The notes under the pieces: model-generated
What the model was told of the DNA's origin: nothing
The model's input: only the letters and a program-made list of their open reading frames with translations
Databases searched by the model: none
In this document: piece after piece, positions 16,752-25,425 of the stretch
Position numbering within the stretch: the first letter of the stretch is position 1
Layout of the letters: the number at the start of each line of letters is the position of its first letter
Program-made: the position numbers and the translations under genes
Source of the DNA: Spirosoma sp.
GTDB taxonomy: Bacteria > Bacteroidota > Bacteroidia > Cytophagales > Spirosomataceae
Assembly: GCF_026391055.1 (NCBI RefSeq)
Contig: NZ_JAPLET010000031.1
Location: forward strand, 1 to 64,000
Length of the DNA: 64,000 nt
Direction: 5' to 3'

Positions 16752-18308
16752 GTCCAGCCGATTCTTGTTAACCTCCCGAATTAGCGCCTGAACTTCTTCG
16801 TTATCGGGCGCATACACCAGAAGTTCATTCAGGAGAGGGGCTGCGGTCGAGAAATCACCCACTAAACAATGGCAAAGGGCAATTTTGTAGTAAACATCCG
16901 CCTTTTTGCCATATATGTATACAGAAAGTTCGAAGTAAAGAATGGCTTCCTGATAAAAGTTCAGAGCCACCAGCAGATCGCCCAGATTAGCGGCTAAATC
17001 TTCCGTTTCACCCAACGGAAAATACGTGTCCCAGATACGGGGAACGGCAAGCAACAGGTTCCAGCGTTCATTGTCGGTGATAGTAGGCAGGATTTCGAAC
17101 AAGCGGGGCAACATCTGCTGAAACAGGCGAGCGTCGTAGCCGCTTAGCCGGAGCACACTCAGCGTATCGGCATACGAGAAGGCAGCAAAATGCGGTTCGA
17201 TCAGTTTTTTCATCATGAAAAAATCATCCGGGCCATAGTCGCCGACAAATCGCTCGTAAGCCTGAAGAGTTTCCTGATAACTGTCGGCATTTACGAGAAA
17301 GAGCAGACAGCCTAAATCCAGGTGTTCGTGTTGATGGCGGGGGAAGCGGGCGACTCCTCCCTGGCTTGTACAATACTGCCCAATGGCGTGGTAGTTTACG
17401 CTCGTAGAAAAACTGCCATGGGTAACCAATACGGGTTCGGGGTTGTAATCCAGACTACTCACATGATGATCGCCCTTATCGGCCGTCAATAAAATCAGAC
17501 CTTGCCGGGAAAGTTTCCGCAAGCGCTCAAGACAACGGATACCGGTGTCCGGGAGAAGCAGATGACTGTTTAGAAGTTGTTCGCGGTAAACTTCCAGGAG
17601 ATCATTAAAAGCAGGATCATCGACATAAACCGGTGTCTGCACTTCTTCGTAATCGTATTGGAGTTCGAGGGCATCAATCAATTCTGCCGGGTGCAAACCG
17701 GCGGGGTCTACTGTGGTTGTGAGAGTGAGAAAAGCCCTGGATATTTTCTTTTCTGTAACCCGAAAAAGCGCCTGTGGAATGGTATCAAAAAAGTAATTGG
17801 CAATCACGACCAGCGGCTGCGAAAAACTTTGCACCGACAGGGTGAGGCCAGTGTAGCTAAGCGAGAGTTCGTTGCTGCTTTCTACGTCAAAAAGGGTGAA
17901 GTCGAGCCAGCCTTTCTCCAGATAGGGTTGCAAACGAGGATGATCCCTCCAGAAATCCAGGCTGGATTCTGTAAAGTCGCTGAGCACGTAGCAGAAAGGG
18001 GGAAGCGGAATGGCGCTTTGTTCGTAGTATTTTTCGAAATGTTTGAAAAAGTGGTAGCAAAGCCGGCCGTGTCCGGCACCAAGCTCCAGTACATACACGG
18101 TCTCATTGTGTTGCCCTTTAAGAGATAAGTCGCGTAATAACGCCAGTACCAGCTCGGCATAGGTTTTCCCAACTACGGGATTACTGGTGAGGTAGTGGGG
18201 TACCTGACCGCTACGCCAGGCATCAATACCGGCACTGGTGAAGTACTCCCGCTGGAGTTGCCAGATTCGACTTTGAGAGAACGGAATTTTCTGTTCGATC
18301 AGGTACAT
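16737..18308 (-). CDS. Class I SAM-dependent methyltransferase with C-terminal TPR region
   Basis: 523 residues. Residues 20-62 are a helical N-terminal region (SAGIDAWRSGQVPHYL), followed by the SAM-binding motif I LELGAGHGRLCYHFF (74-88) and a further Rossmann strand (CYVLSDF). The layout resembles large protein-modifying or small-molecule methyltransferases of the MidA-like kind. The last 80 residues contain two or three TPR units (EAILYFELSVYIYGKKADVYYKIA, then LVGDFSTAAPLL), implying binding to another protein. It is convergent with, and overlaps by 15 nt, the kinase gene. Substrate is unknown; a role in modifying the neighbouring system is only suggested by position. Confidence 0.7.
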   Translation of the reverse strand: MYLIEQKIPFSQSRIWQLQREYFTSAGIDAWRSGQVPHYLTSNPVVGKTYAELVLALLRDLSLKGQHNETVYVLELGAGHGRLCYHFFKHFEKYYEQSAIPLPPFCYVLSDFTESSLDFWRDHPRLQPYLEKGWLDFTLFDVESSNELSLSYTGLTLSVQSFSQPLVVIANYFFDTIPQALFRVTEKKISRAFLTLTTTVDPAGLHPAELIDALELQYDYEEVQTPVYVDDPAFNDLLEVYREQLLNSHLLLPDTGIRCLERLRKLSRQGLILLTADKGDHHVSSLDYNPEPVLVTHGSFSTSVNYHAIGQYCTSQGGVARFPRHQHEHLDLGCLLFLVNADSYQETLQAYERFVGDYGPDDFFMMKKLIEPHFAAFSYADTLSVLRLSGYDARLFQQMLPRLFEILPTITDNERWNLLLAVPRIWDTYFPLGETEDLAANLGDLLVALNFYQEAILYFELSVYIYGKKADVYYKIALCHCLVGDFSTAAPLLNELLVYAPDNEEVQALIREVNKNRLDLWLI

Positions 18309-18453
18309 TCAGGGAGTTGCTCTGCTCTATGTTTCTTGATGAGAAACCTGGAAGAGAGCCTATTAAAGCTACGAAAAAATGGGGCATTTGGCCGCCGTAG
18401 GTTCGGGCAGAAATCACGTATAAGAGCAAATGAAGACCCCTAACCCCGCCGTC

Positions 18454-19929
18454 TTACCAAGCTTTGAGACTCTTCGTCTTGGCTATATTCGAAATCTTTT
18501 CTCCCGTCTTCTCCAGCTTCATTTTTACCTGTGCTGTCATCACGCCATCGAATCCGGCCGAGTTCCTGTCAACGAGTTTTTTGAGCCGCTCCACCGTACT
18601 GAGTAGTTCGCCCCAGTTAACCTGGTTGTAGATTTCGTGTACGTTGACTTTGTAAGCTTTGTGCGCTCCCATACCCCCTTTCACCACCGAAAGAACGGCT
18701 CCACCACCTCCGGCAGTAGCGCCTACGGCTTCGGCGGCTCCGGCCTCTGCCGCAATCATAAGCCCTCGCGTAAGCCCCTCTTTAGCCCCCACGGCCCCTC
18801 CTCCTTTGGCAATTTCCAGCCCGCCTACAACGGCTTTTCCACTCTGACGTCCATGTTCCTGCTGGGCGTTCGACAGTCCATGCTCCGCAACAGCCCGCGC
18901 GGCACCAACCCCAACACCTGCTGCGGCCGAACTAACACCAATTGCAATGGCTCCTGCGGCCATGGGGATAGCCGCCAGCCCACCCGTAAGCACAATTCCG
19001 CTGATGAGTATCCCCCCAGCTACCAAGCCCAGCGCTATCTGTGCTCCACTCAATGCCGCCAGGCGGTTCCGCCATTTTGCCACGTCTTTCTCATTCCGTT
19101 CGAATAGACCGATGAGGCCATCAACTGCGATACACCACGCGGCTATTTCGCCGAATCGCTGCCGCTGCATATCGGCGGGCATACCTCTAAGTGCTCTACC
19201 ACTACGCGCCCTTCCCTCAACCGCAAAGTCCTTCCGTTCCTCTACGACAGTCAGCTTGTTTTCGGCCGCAGACGGATAGGCTAATCTTGACAGCCGTTTC
19301 ACTCCTGGCGCATCGAACACCAAAGGATCCGAATTAACAAACTGCGACGAGTCTCCCCAGCTGCCGTCATACGCCCGGGTATACCAGCCCTCCCGGCGAT
19401 ATCCCTTGCCATCTTCTGCTACTGGCTGCCAGTATCTAAGCTCTCTGCCGTCGCCAAACGACTTTTTGGCCGCCCAGTATGCCTGTAACGGTGCCTTGCC
19501 AGGCATTGGCGGGAGCGTACCACGCAGGAGCTTTCCGCCTTTAAGCTGGGAAACTGACGCCAGCGCCTTCACACCTCTTACACTAGCCTTCCGCTGTAAC
19601 CTAACATCACCCAACGAATGACCGGAAAGATTTTCAATACCCGATTTCAGTTGATCGGGCAGGCCAGTATTGCCGCCTTTTTTCTGGACGGGCAGCTGCC
19701 CTTTAGCCAAATAGCCGTTCAACTGAGTCGCTTGTCTGGTTTGCAGGGTGTGCTGAATAGCTCTCAACTGCTGGACGTATGGACTATGACTTGCCGTTCG
19801 CTGTAGCTTTCGTTGGGCAATGGCTTCTGGTCTATTGTCCTCCAGGTGGCCGCCAGATTGCTGGTTAGATAAACCGGATGCAATAGCCTGACCTTTGCTT
19901 ATCCGAATTTTGTTGGCGTATGTATTCAT
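18454..19929 (-). CDS. Large cargo/toxin candidate with leader, truncated DUF4157 and hydrophobic C-terminal region
   Basis: 491 residues. The leader is textbook: DNRPEAIAQRKLQ (31-43) and SHSPYVQQLRAIQ (47-59), matching the 6392-7336 protein. Residues 89-110 (GLPDQLKSGIENLSGHSLGDV) reproduce the first part of DUF4157, but the zinc HExxH region is absent. A charged middle (about 120-285) leads to a long Gly/Ala-rich hydrophobic block (about 290-420: LALGLVAGGILISGIVLTGG, GGLAAIPMAAGAIAIGVSSAAAG and so on) with glycine-zipper character, and then a basic tail. The hydrophobic block is what pore-forming or membrane-inserting effectors look like. No immunity gene follows: the methyltransferase gene starts 145 nt downstream. 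Confidence 0.6.
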   Translation of the reverse strand: MNTYANKIRISKGQAIASGLSNQQSGGHLEDNRPEAIAQRKLQRTASHSPYVQQLRAIQHTLQTRQATQLNGYLAKGQLPVQKKGGNTGLPDQLKSGIENLSGHSLGDVRLQRKASVRGVKALASVSQLKGGKLLRGTLPPMPGKAPLQAYWAAKKSFGDGRELRYWQPVAEDGKGYRREGWYTRAYDGSWGDSSQFVNSDPLVFDAPGVKRLSRLAYPSAAENKLTVVEERKDFAVEGRARSGRALRGMPADMQRQRFGEIAAWCIAVDGLIGLFERNEKDVAKWRNRLAALSGAQIALGLVAGGILISGIVLTGGLAAIPMAAGAIAIGVSSAAAGVGVGAARAVAEHGLSNAQQEHGRQSGKAVVGGLEIAKGGGAVGAKEGLTRGLMIAAEAGAAEAVGATAGGGGAVLSVVKGGMGAHKAYKVNVHEIYNQVNWGELLSTVERLKKLVDRNSAGFDGVMTAQVKMKLEKTGEKISNIAKTKSLKAW

Positions 19930-20219
19930 TGGTTTGCTTTCGCTCTCGAAAAATTGCCTGTACTGCCCGTATTGGCATTATTACCTTTTCTGGGTGTTCG
20001 ATTCAACTACTTGCCAAGTAAAGCCAACTAGTGTTAACTTATCACTTGATTTAATAGATTATCTAATCAACACAACAGACATACAAGTATACTGCATTAA
20101 GTGAAATATTCAAGCTGCAAAGCAGATATTTAATTTGACCAAATAATTGATATTCAGACGTATATATACATAAGCCAGAACTTAGGGCACATCTCCCCTC
20201 ATTGCCAATCAGGCTATTG

Positions 20220-22346
20220 TCAGGCCAGCCTGTTGAACAGTGCAATCCAGCCCTGGATCGTTTCGGGTTGAAGGCGGGCTGTCAGCTTGTCAAACGTTTT
20301 AGCCACCTGCCCAGCCAGCGTCAATCGCCAGTCTGGAGTTAATGTGTAGCCATTATCAAGGGCAAATTGCTCCATCTGTCGTACAATGGATTGGTTTGGG
20401 AGCAAGATATAATCGAAATCATCGGTTTGCTGGCCGCGGTACATCCGGGAAAAATGCCGGGCGAGATCGGTAGCGGGTAGGAGATCTTCCAGTACTCGTT
20501 CGTCTGTTTTACACCCGCTCAGCGTGATCACATGCGAAGGGGAGCCACTATACGATGCCTGAATCAGGGAATTAGCCAGTGCATGGCCCGTAACCGTACC
20601 ATCGAGCAGCACATATGGCAGTGTACCAACTTGCTGCGCCAGCATCCGCGTTAGTGGTTCAACGCCCTCTGCTCCGCCTACGGGAATAAACAAGAGGTCT
20701 TTTGTGGCGGGATGTGCCCCTGTTTGCAACAGGTATGATTTTATGAGTTGTAAATAAATCTGGCTGGCAACATCGTTGACGAGTACCGGCAGACAGGACG
20801 TAAGCAGCTGTTCCGACGCTCTTAGGTTCAGCGCGGCCCGAATAGGATAAAACGATTCTTCCGCTTCATGCACCGTTGTCCGGTAATCGTCGGAAATAAC
20901 TGAGTTACCATCTGATCCTACATATAGCATTTTGAGGTTACTCAACTCCTGGCTACCGATCAGGAAAGGCGAGTGCGTAGTATAAATAAGCTGATTGTTT
21001 GGGGAAAGTGAATGCAGAAAGGTCAGCAGGTCCTGCTGGGCAATCGGGTGAAGCGATAAACCCGGCTCATCGAGCAACAGAATACAGTTAGAATGGCCGT
21101 TTGCCTGCTCGGCCCGAAAGGTTAAAAAGAAGCTAAAGAACCACTGAAGACCTTTACTGCGACCATCCAGTTCAATCTCTTCCGTACGTTTTTCGTCGCT
21201 TACCCAAATCCTGAAATGATTACCATCGGCCTGAAACCGAAAGCGGTAATTGCCCTGCCGCCACCATTCCTGAAAAGCTTTCGTAAGCCGGGCCGATGCC
21301 GCCTGAAGAATAACCTCACGCTTCTTTTTGTTTTCCCGTTCCTGATCGACCGTATTTTCGAGCGCCGTTTCCACCACCGTACTGTCGATCCGTCCGTACG
21401 AATCGCGGGTGATTACCTTCGTCTGGCTTATCTCCGACCCTAATTCCAGAATTTCTTCAGGCTTCAACTGAACAAAATCGAACAGCACCTTCAGCGTTCT
21501 GACTTTAGCCCGCTCTTTGAAGCCCAAATCTTGCCGACTGCTATTCTGAATAACATGTGGCAAGTAAATCTCAGCGTCCAGGTTGCCATAATCCGTGTAA
21601 TAAACGAAGCGGGGCAGCTGGTCAATTAAGAACCTTTGCTGTTCAGGAGTCAGCACAATACGCTTATTGGTCAGCAAACGGGCAATATTTTCGAGGGGTG
21701 TTTTTAGCTGTTCGTCAACAAAGAGCCGGAACGTTTGCCGCCGGGAGTATTTAACAGTTATAAATTCATCCAGTTGAGAGATCAGGTTGTACACATCGTA
21801 TTCACCCACACTCCCCGACTCCGGCAGGAGCGCAACTAGCCGTTCAATGAATTCGCGCAGGTCCTGTGTAATTTCCTCCTTGTCCCGCGTAATGAGGTCG
21901 CTCGTCAGATATTGATCGTAAAAGGCACTCAGTAAAGCATGAATGTACTTGTTCGGGTACTGCCCTAAAAACGAATCCGGAAAATTTACGTCATACCGCC
22001 CGTTGTAGTAGCGGGCCACCTCCACAACCGTCACCAGCTCTTTGGTATATCCTAGCTTTGCCACCATCTGAGCCGTAATGGCTTCATCGAGCCTGAAGGT
22101 TGCCCGGATAAATGGCTCTTTTCCCGAGTTTGTGTCGAAGGTTACGTATTGTTTGCGGGGGTAATCGGTCAAGGGAACGATCAGTTCGCCGTTCGATGGG
22201 TTCAACTTTTGCAGGGCTATCAACAAGTTCGTTTTTCCCGACTCATTGGTACCAACCAAACAGGTACAATCGTTAATACGTATCTCGCCCGAGTCAACGA
22301 TGGATCTAAAATTAGTAACCCGGAAGGATTGTAATAGAAAGGGCAT
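20220..22346 (-). CDS. OLD-family-like ATPase with degenerate TOPRIM region
   Basis: 708 residues. The N-terminus has an SMC/ABC-like ATP site: LQSFRVTNFRSI, Walker A GTNESGKT (32-39); later come Walker B LLLDEPGLSLHP and the switch TTHSPFLIG. OLD proteins pair this with a C-terminal TOPRIM nuclease. Here the equivalent region (from about 525) reads PVLVNDVASQIY and YVLLDGTVTG, where the normal VEG(E) and DxD catalytic residues are replaced (N, D; DGT). The nuclease may therefore be inactive or diverged. OLD-type proteins often serve in phage defence or DNA repair. It is followed on the same strand 37 nt before the LytTR gene (which lies upstream). Family is confident; nuclease activity is doubtful. 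Confidence 0.75.
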   Translation of the reverse strand: MPFLLQSFRVTNFRSIVDSGEIRINDCTCLVGTNESGKTNLLIALQKLNPSNGELIVPLTDYPRKQYVTFDTNSGKEPFIRATFRLDEAITAQMVAKLGYTKELVTVVEVARYYNGRYDVNFPDSFLGQYPNKYIHALLSAFYDQYLTSDLITRDKEEITQDLREFIERLVALLPESGSVGEYDVYNLISQLDEFITVKYSRRQTFRLFVDEQLKTPLENIARLLTNKRIVLTPEQQRFLIDQLPRFVYYTDYGNLDAEIYLPHVIQNSSRQDLGFKERAKVRTLKVLFDFVQLKPEEILELGSEISQTKVITRDSYGRIDSTVVETALENTVDQERENKKKREVILQAASARLTKAFQEWWRQGNYRFRFQADGNHFRIWVSDEKRTEEIELDGRSKGLQWFFSFFLTFRAEQANGHSNCILLLDEPGLSLHPIAQQDLLTFLHSLSPNNQLIYTTHSPFLIGSQELSNLKMLYVGSDGNSVISDDYRTTVHEAEESFYPIRAALNLRASEQLLTSCLPVLVNDVASQIYLQLIKSYLLQTGAHPATKDLLFIPVGGAEGVEPLTRMLAQQVGTLPYVLLDGTVTGHALANSLIQASYSGSPSHVITLSGCKTDERVLEDLLPATDLARHFSRMYRGQQTDDFDYILLPNQSIVRQMEQFALDNGYTLTPDWRLTLAGQVAKTFDKLTARLQPETIQGWIALFNRLA

Positions 22347-22383
22347 TAATCAGCTGATTTAGACCCTGAAAGTAAACTATCTT

Positions 22384-22773
22384 TTACGACTGTTTCAACA
22401 AATCGCGCTTTATTACCATCCATCGCCGACGAGAGATCACAATTTCGTCTCCATTAATCAGCCGCACAAACGGCCCCCGGTGTGTTATCAGGACTTTCTG
22501 GATAAGATTTCGGTTTACGATGCAATTCTGGTGTACCCGAATAAAGTCGCTCTCGGGTAACTTATTGACGTAGTATTTGATGGTATAGGCCATCATTTGT
22601 TTACTGCCGTCGGACCATTGCAACCAGCTGTAGCCACGTACTCCTTTGATAAGAACCAGATCTTTGATGGGCCGGGTCTGCCAACCTAACTTAGTGTCGT
22701 TAACCCGAAGAACGCTGACCCTTTCTCTACCCGTTGGGATATCAATGCGATTTTGAGGTGTAAGATCAATCAT
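22384..22773 (-). CDS. LytTR-type DNA-binding regulator without receiver domain
   Basis: 129 residues. After about 35 N-terminal residues comes a LytTR domain: IKDLVLIKGVRGYSWLQW, KYYVNKLPESDFIRVHQNCIVN and the closing VRLINGDEIVISRRRW. LytTR domains bind direct repeats in promoters. Unlike typical LytR regulators there is no receiver in front, so it is not a classical two-component partner; it may act with another sensor or alone. It is co-oriented with and just upstream of the OLD-like gene (37 nt), so it may control it. Confidence 0.75.
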   Translation of the reverse strand: MIDLTPQNRIDIPTGRERVSVLRVNDTKLGWQTRPIKDLVLIKGVRGYSWLQWSDGSKQMMAYTIKYYVNKLPESDFIRVHQNCIVNRNLIQKVLITHRGPFVRLINGDEIVISRRRWMVIKRDLLKQS

Positions 22774-23434
22774 GATTTGAAAATAGTAATGGGTTAATTC
22801 ATTGGTAATGATTAATGTACAGAGGCTGTTGACCTATAGATGTACCTAACCTTAATTGACCATTTTTCTTCACTGTTGCCGCCCCACAATGCCCATCTAT
22901 AACCCCAAATTTCGTATAGAGCCACGCACCGGGTAAAGCCCGAAAATCACATACCGCCCCTACTTGTATACACAGCGCTTCTCATAGTAATTATTAATGC
23001 ATACAACTAGGCAACACAAGACACATAACTACCTAGAAAGTCAAATTAGTAACCATAATACAAATAAAGGTTACATTATTTAAGACGACAAACCCCTCAT
23101 TTTGAGTTGATTTACTAACATGCCGTAAGAATTGTGCTTCCGTTTAGAGAAGGTGAATCAACAGTGGGCTACACAAGAAAAAGCACTCGATCTTGATCTA
23201 TTTTGTGACTCTTGACTGACACAAATATATAGGTGTCATTCCCTTTTTTATATTAAAGAGTTGTCCTTTGTATGGATTAGGTAGTATTATATAGTAAGCG
23301 GTAGTCATTTTGCCAATTGTGATCACATATATATCTTATAGAGATAAAGTTTAAAAAAAATTGTAGTCAGAAGTTAATGATCTATTACTTCTGTTCGAGC
23401 TTAGGCCCCCTTTACCTACGCCATAAAAACAAAA
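22774..23434. other. AT-rich 660-nt intergenic region, no gene recognised
   Basis: No ORF with family similarity was found on either strand. The DNA is AT-rich with scattered ATATAT runs; it presumably contains the promoter of the LytTR gene (minus strand), but no convincing TTG/TAnnTTTG pair could be assigned. Confidence 0.5.
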
Positions 23435-23472
23435 CAAGTGTGTTCCTGTAGCTAATTACAGGAACACACTTG
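23435..23472 (-). terminator. Strong rho-independent terminator
   Basis: Perfect 16-nt arms (23435-23450 and 23457-23472) with a 6-nt loop. On the minus strand it is followed by TTTTGTTTTTATGG, a good T tract. It lies 64 nt past the stop of the DUF2231 gene and ends that minus-strand transcript. Confidence 0.85.
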
Positions 23473-23535
23473 TCAGAAAAAATTAGCTGAATTTAACGCT
23501 TGTTAACGTAAGCTACCCGCATCATTGTGTCGTCT

Positions 23536-24033
23536 TTACCGGCTCAACTCGCCTGCGGGCCGACCTGATAGCGAGTTGGGAGCATTCAGGTGCGCGTCCG
23601 GATCAACACCCACCCCCAGCCGATCTACCAGTTCGCCACCCAGCCAGCCGGTAACACCAGCTACGCCAAATGCGATGAACGAACTGATTAAAGCCAGCGT
23701 CGATGGCTGGTAGTCGGATTCGTCGGTACGAAGCCACCAGCTTAGCCCGAAAAGAATCAGCACAACTACGTTTCCTAGAGCATGAAACAGCCCAATGCGT
23801 TTGGCGCGGGTTCCTGCCGGAATAGCCAGCCAGTCAATGAGGCCCGGCACAGCCGCAACCACACCCCACAGCAAACCGGCCGTTATCATCCAGTAAGCCA
23901 CTACAGACATGGTTGAGTTATTTTTAAGCAGAAAAGTAATGTCGAAAATAACAGACGTTAACAGTAGACCCAGCGGGAAAACTATTAAAATCTGATGCGC
24001 CGGATGACCCGCTAGCTTTGCTCTGCTTTCCAT
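23536..24033 (-). CDS. DUF2231 family membrane protein
   Basis: 166 residues from the ATG at 24033, chosen because the family starts near the motif MESRAKLAGHPAHQILIVFPLG; the upstream extension to 24111 does not look like family sequence. It has four hydrophobic segments separated by short loops (HPAHQILIVFPLGLLLTSVI, VVAYWMITAGLLWGVVAAVPG, ALGNVVVLILFGLSWWL, TLALISSFIAFGVAGVTGWLGG). DUF2231 proteins are small integral membrane proteins of unknown function, often beside redox or heme genes. The C-terminus is hydrophilic. It lies downstream of the DUF4142 gene on the same strand (gap 78 nt). Confidence 0.75.
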   Translation of the reverse strand: MESRAKLAGHPAHQILIVFPLGLLLTSVIFDITFLLKNNSTMSVVAYWMITAGLLWGVVAAVPGLIDWLAIPAGTRAKRIGLFHALGNVVVLILFGLSWWLRTDESDYQPSTLALISSFIAFGVAGVTGWLGGELVDRLGVGVDPDAHLNAPNSLSGRPAGELSR

Positions 24034-24111
24034 AAGTATCGTTTTTGCGGCTGGCTTTCTGTACCGAACAGCATTTTGCAGTCCAATACAGAGAGCAACC
24101 AGGCCGGGCAC

Positions 24112-24741
24112 TTACATAGCGGTCATGATCTGACGCGCTACTTTCAAATGCGTTTTTACCAACGGATGAGCCGCTTTAGCAAGGTTCTTCATGCTGGGGT
24201 CCGTTGCTTTCGACTGAACCATCGACATCACGGCGTCGAGTTTCTCATGACCTTTAACACCACTTTCAGTCAGATACAGGCGGTCGAAAGCCATGCCCGA
24301 TGTGCTTTGCAACTTAGTCAATACAGCCTGCGTTTCCGCGTCGGGGGAGGTGGGCAACGTAACACCTTTGGCCGAAGCAATCTCCTGAAGCTTGGCCGAT
24401 AAGCCGGTTTGTTCTTCAACTTCTGCCTGTGCCAGTGCTTTTACCTGGTCATTGGTTGCGCTCTGCACCGCCAGTCGGCTAACCTCAAGTTGCATCATAC
24501 CGCCTTTGGCTACCTGCATCATCAGGTCCTGGTCGGCAGTGGAGAGTTTGGCGGGGGTTGCGGCCACAGCCGAAACGGCAGCCGCTCCTTTCTTGTTCTG
24601 GTTGTCGAATGCCGACATGCTTTCGTTGCCGACCTTACTGGTCGACCCGCTGTTCATCGTCGAATTTGTCTGTTGTGCCAACGATACGTTGGTGAGTGTC
24701 AGGACCATAAGCAGGCCCATTGCCATTGATTTAGTGTTCAT
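24112..24741 (-). CDS. Secreted DUF4142 protein
   Basis: 209 residues from the ATG at 24741, preferred because it gives a signal peptide (MNTKSMAMGLLMVLTLTNVSLAQQ). The upstream start at 24825 adds a non-hydrophobic tail. The DUF4142 ferritin-like helical core is at about 65-205: STADQDLMMQVAKGGMMQLEVSRLA, then AEVEEQTGLSAKL and MKNLAKAAHPLVKTHLKVA. Such proteins are exported and four-helical; a metal or stress role is often proposed but unproven. It is likely co-transcribed with the DUF2231 gene. Confidence 0.75.
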   Translation of the reverse strand: MNTKSMAMGLLMVLTLTNVSLAQQTNSTMNSGSTSKVGNESMSAFDNQNKKGAAAVSAVAATPAKLSTADQDLMMQVAKGGMMQLEVSRLAVQSATNDQVKALAQAEVEEQTGLSAKLQEIASAKGVTLPTSPDAETQAVLTKLQSTSGMAFDRLYLTESGVKGHEKLDAVMSMVQSKATDPSMKNLAKAAHPLVKTHLKVARQIMTAM

Positions 24742-24893
24742 AACGTTTTTTGTTGATATGCTCCGAATAAGGCTGTTATCTACTCCCGGAACGGCCCGTT
24801 TATATCGGCTGTTTACGCTTTTCAAGGATAATAAGGTAACGGCAATTCGATCTATGAACTCATGTATGCAAAAATCGCAGCCCGTTAACTACT

Positions 24894-25073
24894 CTATATG
24901 ATGGCTAATGCAGCAGGCTGCTCATGATGAATAGCCTCAACAAGTTCATCGGCCGTAACCAGCATAAACCGTCGGTCGTACTGAAAGCCGGTTCTGTCAA
25001 GTACAGCCCGGTCTACAGCGATACCCCGGAGCGACTTGATTGGGTAGATCACTAGTTGCGAAACATAAATCAT
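24894..25073 (-). pseudogene. Relic of a MOSC-domain protein (N-terminal fragment)
   Basis: 59 codons from the ATG at 25073: MIYVSQLVIYPIKSLRGIAV, RTGFQYDRRFMLV, then divergence to AALAII and a stop. This is the N-terminal beta-barrel signature of MOSC proteins (molybdenum cofactor-binding oxidoreductase relatives of about 270 residues), but three quarters of the protein is missing. It looks like a decayed gene. Confidence 0.7.
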
Positions 25074-25425
25074 AGATGTTACCTGTACTTGTAAAAACTT
25101 CAGGAAAGAGCAGAGACGTTCTACCCTTTCCTGCAAACCGGGCGTTTCTGACCAGGGATGAAAAACAGATCCGATAAATAAGGGAGTGGTATACCTCCGT
25201 GTTTAAGTAGGGCAATCAATGATACCGGAAGCGGAAGCCCGAACCCTTAAAAATTTAGTTTTTCAAAGAACAGACTCAAACACAACACCTAATCTGATTA
25301 TGAATGCGTTACGAAATAAAGTGAGTAACAGAAACCATTCTGGAGGTTAAATAAGTCGTAAACTTTCCGGGTAACGGGTAGTTAAATGGAGTAAACAATG
25401 ACTAAACCACTCAACACAAAACATT
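25074..25425. other. Intergenic region upstream of the small acidic protein gene
   Basis: About 350 nt between the MOSC relic and the gene at 25426. No coding sequence recognised; may hold the promoter of the small acidic protein. Confidence 0.4.

Noticed and set aside
1866-20000. A canonical extracellular contractile injection system (Afp/PVC type)
   Set aside because: No phage-tail-type sheath, baseplate (gp6/gp27-like) or tail-fibre genes; the sheath is TssB/TssC-like.
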